DNA of 51,541 nucleotides, from positions 1-51,541 of the forward strand of contig JAJYFU010000010.1 of assembly GCA_021790795.1 (NCBI GenBank), given 5' to 3'. Under the pieces are notes generated by a model, which worked only from the letters and a program-made list of their open reading frames with translations, ran no database searches and was not told the DNA's origin. The DNA comes from Pseudomonadota bacterium. GTDB taxonomy: Bacteria > Pseudomonadota > Gammaproteobacteria > Steroidobacterales > Steroidobacteraceae. The stretch's first letter is position 1. Every line of letters begins with the position of its first letter. Below are positions 51,177 to 51,541 of the stretch, piece after piece. A program made the translations under genes and the position numbers.

Positions 51177-51541
51177 TCAGGCGGCCAGTGGAACCAGCGG
51201 GAATGGCCCGCCGGCGACGAAGAAGGAATTACGGAAGCCCGGCTTGCCGTAGCGCAGCGGCGCGCCATCGGGCGCCAACACCTGGCCGCCCGCCGCCGCG
51301 AGCACGGCGTGCCCGGCCGCGGTATCCCATTCCATGGTCGGCCCGAGGCGCGGATATAGATCCGCCTCGCCCGCGGCGACCAGACAGAATTTCAGCGAGG
51401 AGCCGACCGAGACGCGCTCTCGGACCGGATAGCCCAGCAGGTAAGTCTCGGTTTCCGGCGTGGCATGTGAACGCGACACCACCGCCGTCAGCCCACCCTG
51501 AGGCGCAGCGCGCACGCGCAGCGCCTGGCGCGGCCCAGCCG
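51177..51541 (-). CDS. cysQ: 3'(2'),5'-bisphosphate nucleotidase, C-terminal part, cut by the right edge
   Basis: Removes the 3'-phosphate of PAP produced during PAPS reduction. The visible 121 codons include 'VVSRSHATPETETYL', 'VGSSLKFCLVAAGEADLYPRLGPTMEWDTAAGHAVLAAAGG' (the inositol-monophosphatase-family WDxAAG signature that binds Mg) and the closing 'PGFRNSFFVAG'. The frame stays open to the window edge, so the N-terminal metal site is not seen. It is the first of the visible sulfate-activation genes on this strand. The pairing with cysDNC makes the CysQ assignment firm. Confidence 0.93.
   Translation of the reverse strand, partial: AGPRQALRVRAAPQGGLTAVVSRSHATPETETYLLGYPVRERVSVGSSLKFCLVAAGEADLYPRLGPTMEWDTAAGHAVLAAAGGQVLAPDGAPLRYGKPGFRNSFFVAGGPFPLVPLAA

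Noticed and set aside
1-51541. CRISPR arrays, tRNA/rRNA genes, insertion sequences, prophage or defence systems
   Set aside because: I found no regularly spaced repeats, tRNA-like cloverleaf, transposase, integrase or known defence genes on either strand. The NERD protein alone is not evidence of a defence system.

Overview
The window is a G+C-rich bacterial chromosome segment, very densely coded, with many 4-base ATGA start/stop overlaps. It carries no rRNA, tRNA, insertion sequence, phage gene or CRISPR array that I can see. Gene content suggests an aerobic gammaproteobacterium-like organism: a fused aspartokinase-homoserine dehydrogenase followed by thrB and thrC, a CysB-type regulator, cysQ-cysD-cysNC, and PaaX-controlled phenylacetate genes. 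Placement below class is guesswork (perhaps a Xanthomonadales/Steroidobacter-like lineage).

Layout. 1-6.7 kb: the start of a YgjP-like metallopeptidase gene, an ABC-2 exporter pair, low-specificity threonine aldolase, a thioredoxin-fold protein, TatD and an M20 peptidase. 6.7-12 kb (minus strand): thrA-thrB-thrC with a membrane-anchored NERD-domain gene translationally coupled to thrC. 12-14.5 kb: an unknown gene, then an operon of MaoC hydratase, CitE-like lyase and a DUF7009 protein. 14.6-22.5 kb: sulfite reductase (cysI) plus a DUF934 gene; malQ and cysB on the minus strand; and cysH-cysG-cysK. 22.5-27.6 kb: an orphan membrane TAXI protein, wrbA, and an hsp20-lon operon behind a heat-shock-like promoter. 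27.8-35.4 kb: paaABCDE-G-Z with divergent paaX. 35.4-41 kb: a lone Rieske protein, a branched-chain 2-oxoacid dehydrogenase (E2 and a fused E1 alpha-beta) with a divergent Lrp-type regulator, and a diheme cytochrome c. 41-48.2 kb: an FtsX gene fragment, then a fatty-acid oxidation operon (fadB-like, tetR, fadN-like, thiolase). 48.3 kb to the right edge: cysQ-cysD-cysNC.

The genes group into a few pathways. Sulfate to cysteine is almost complete: CysD/CysNC activate sulfate, CysH and CysI reduce it, CysG makes siroheme, CysK makes cysteine, CysQ removes PAP and CysB regulates. Aspartate to threonine is complete from aspartokinase onward except aspartate-semialdehyde dehydrogenase. The 27-48 kb stretch is devoted to CoA-thioester catabolism of phenylacetate, branched-chain keto acids and fatty acids; missing paa functions (PaaF, PaaH, PaaJ, PaaK) might be partly covered by the neighbouring beta-oxidation enzymes.

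No obviously unprecedented multi-gene system was found. The most informative non-coding signals are: a shared upstream octamer and near-leaderless architecture at the cysI and cysH promoters; a near-consensus paa promoter enclosed by an inverted repeat; a sigma-32-like promoter with a structured leader before hsp20-lon; and paired inverted repeats between the 2-oxoacid dehydrogenase genes and their Lrp-type regulator.
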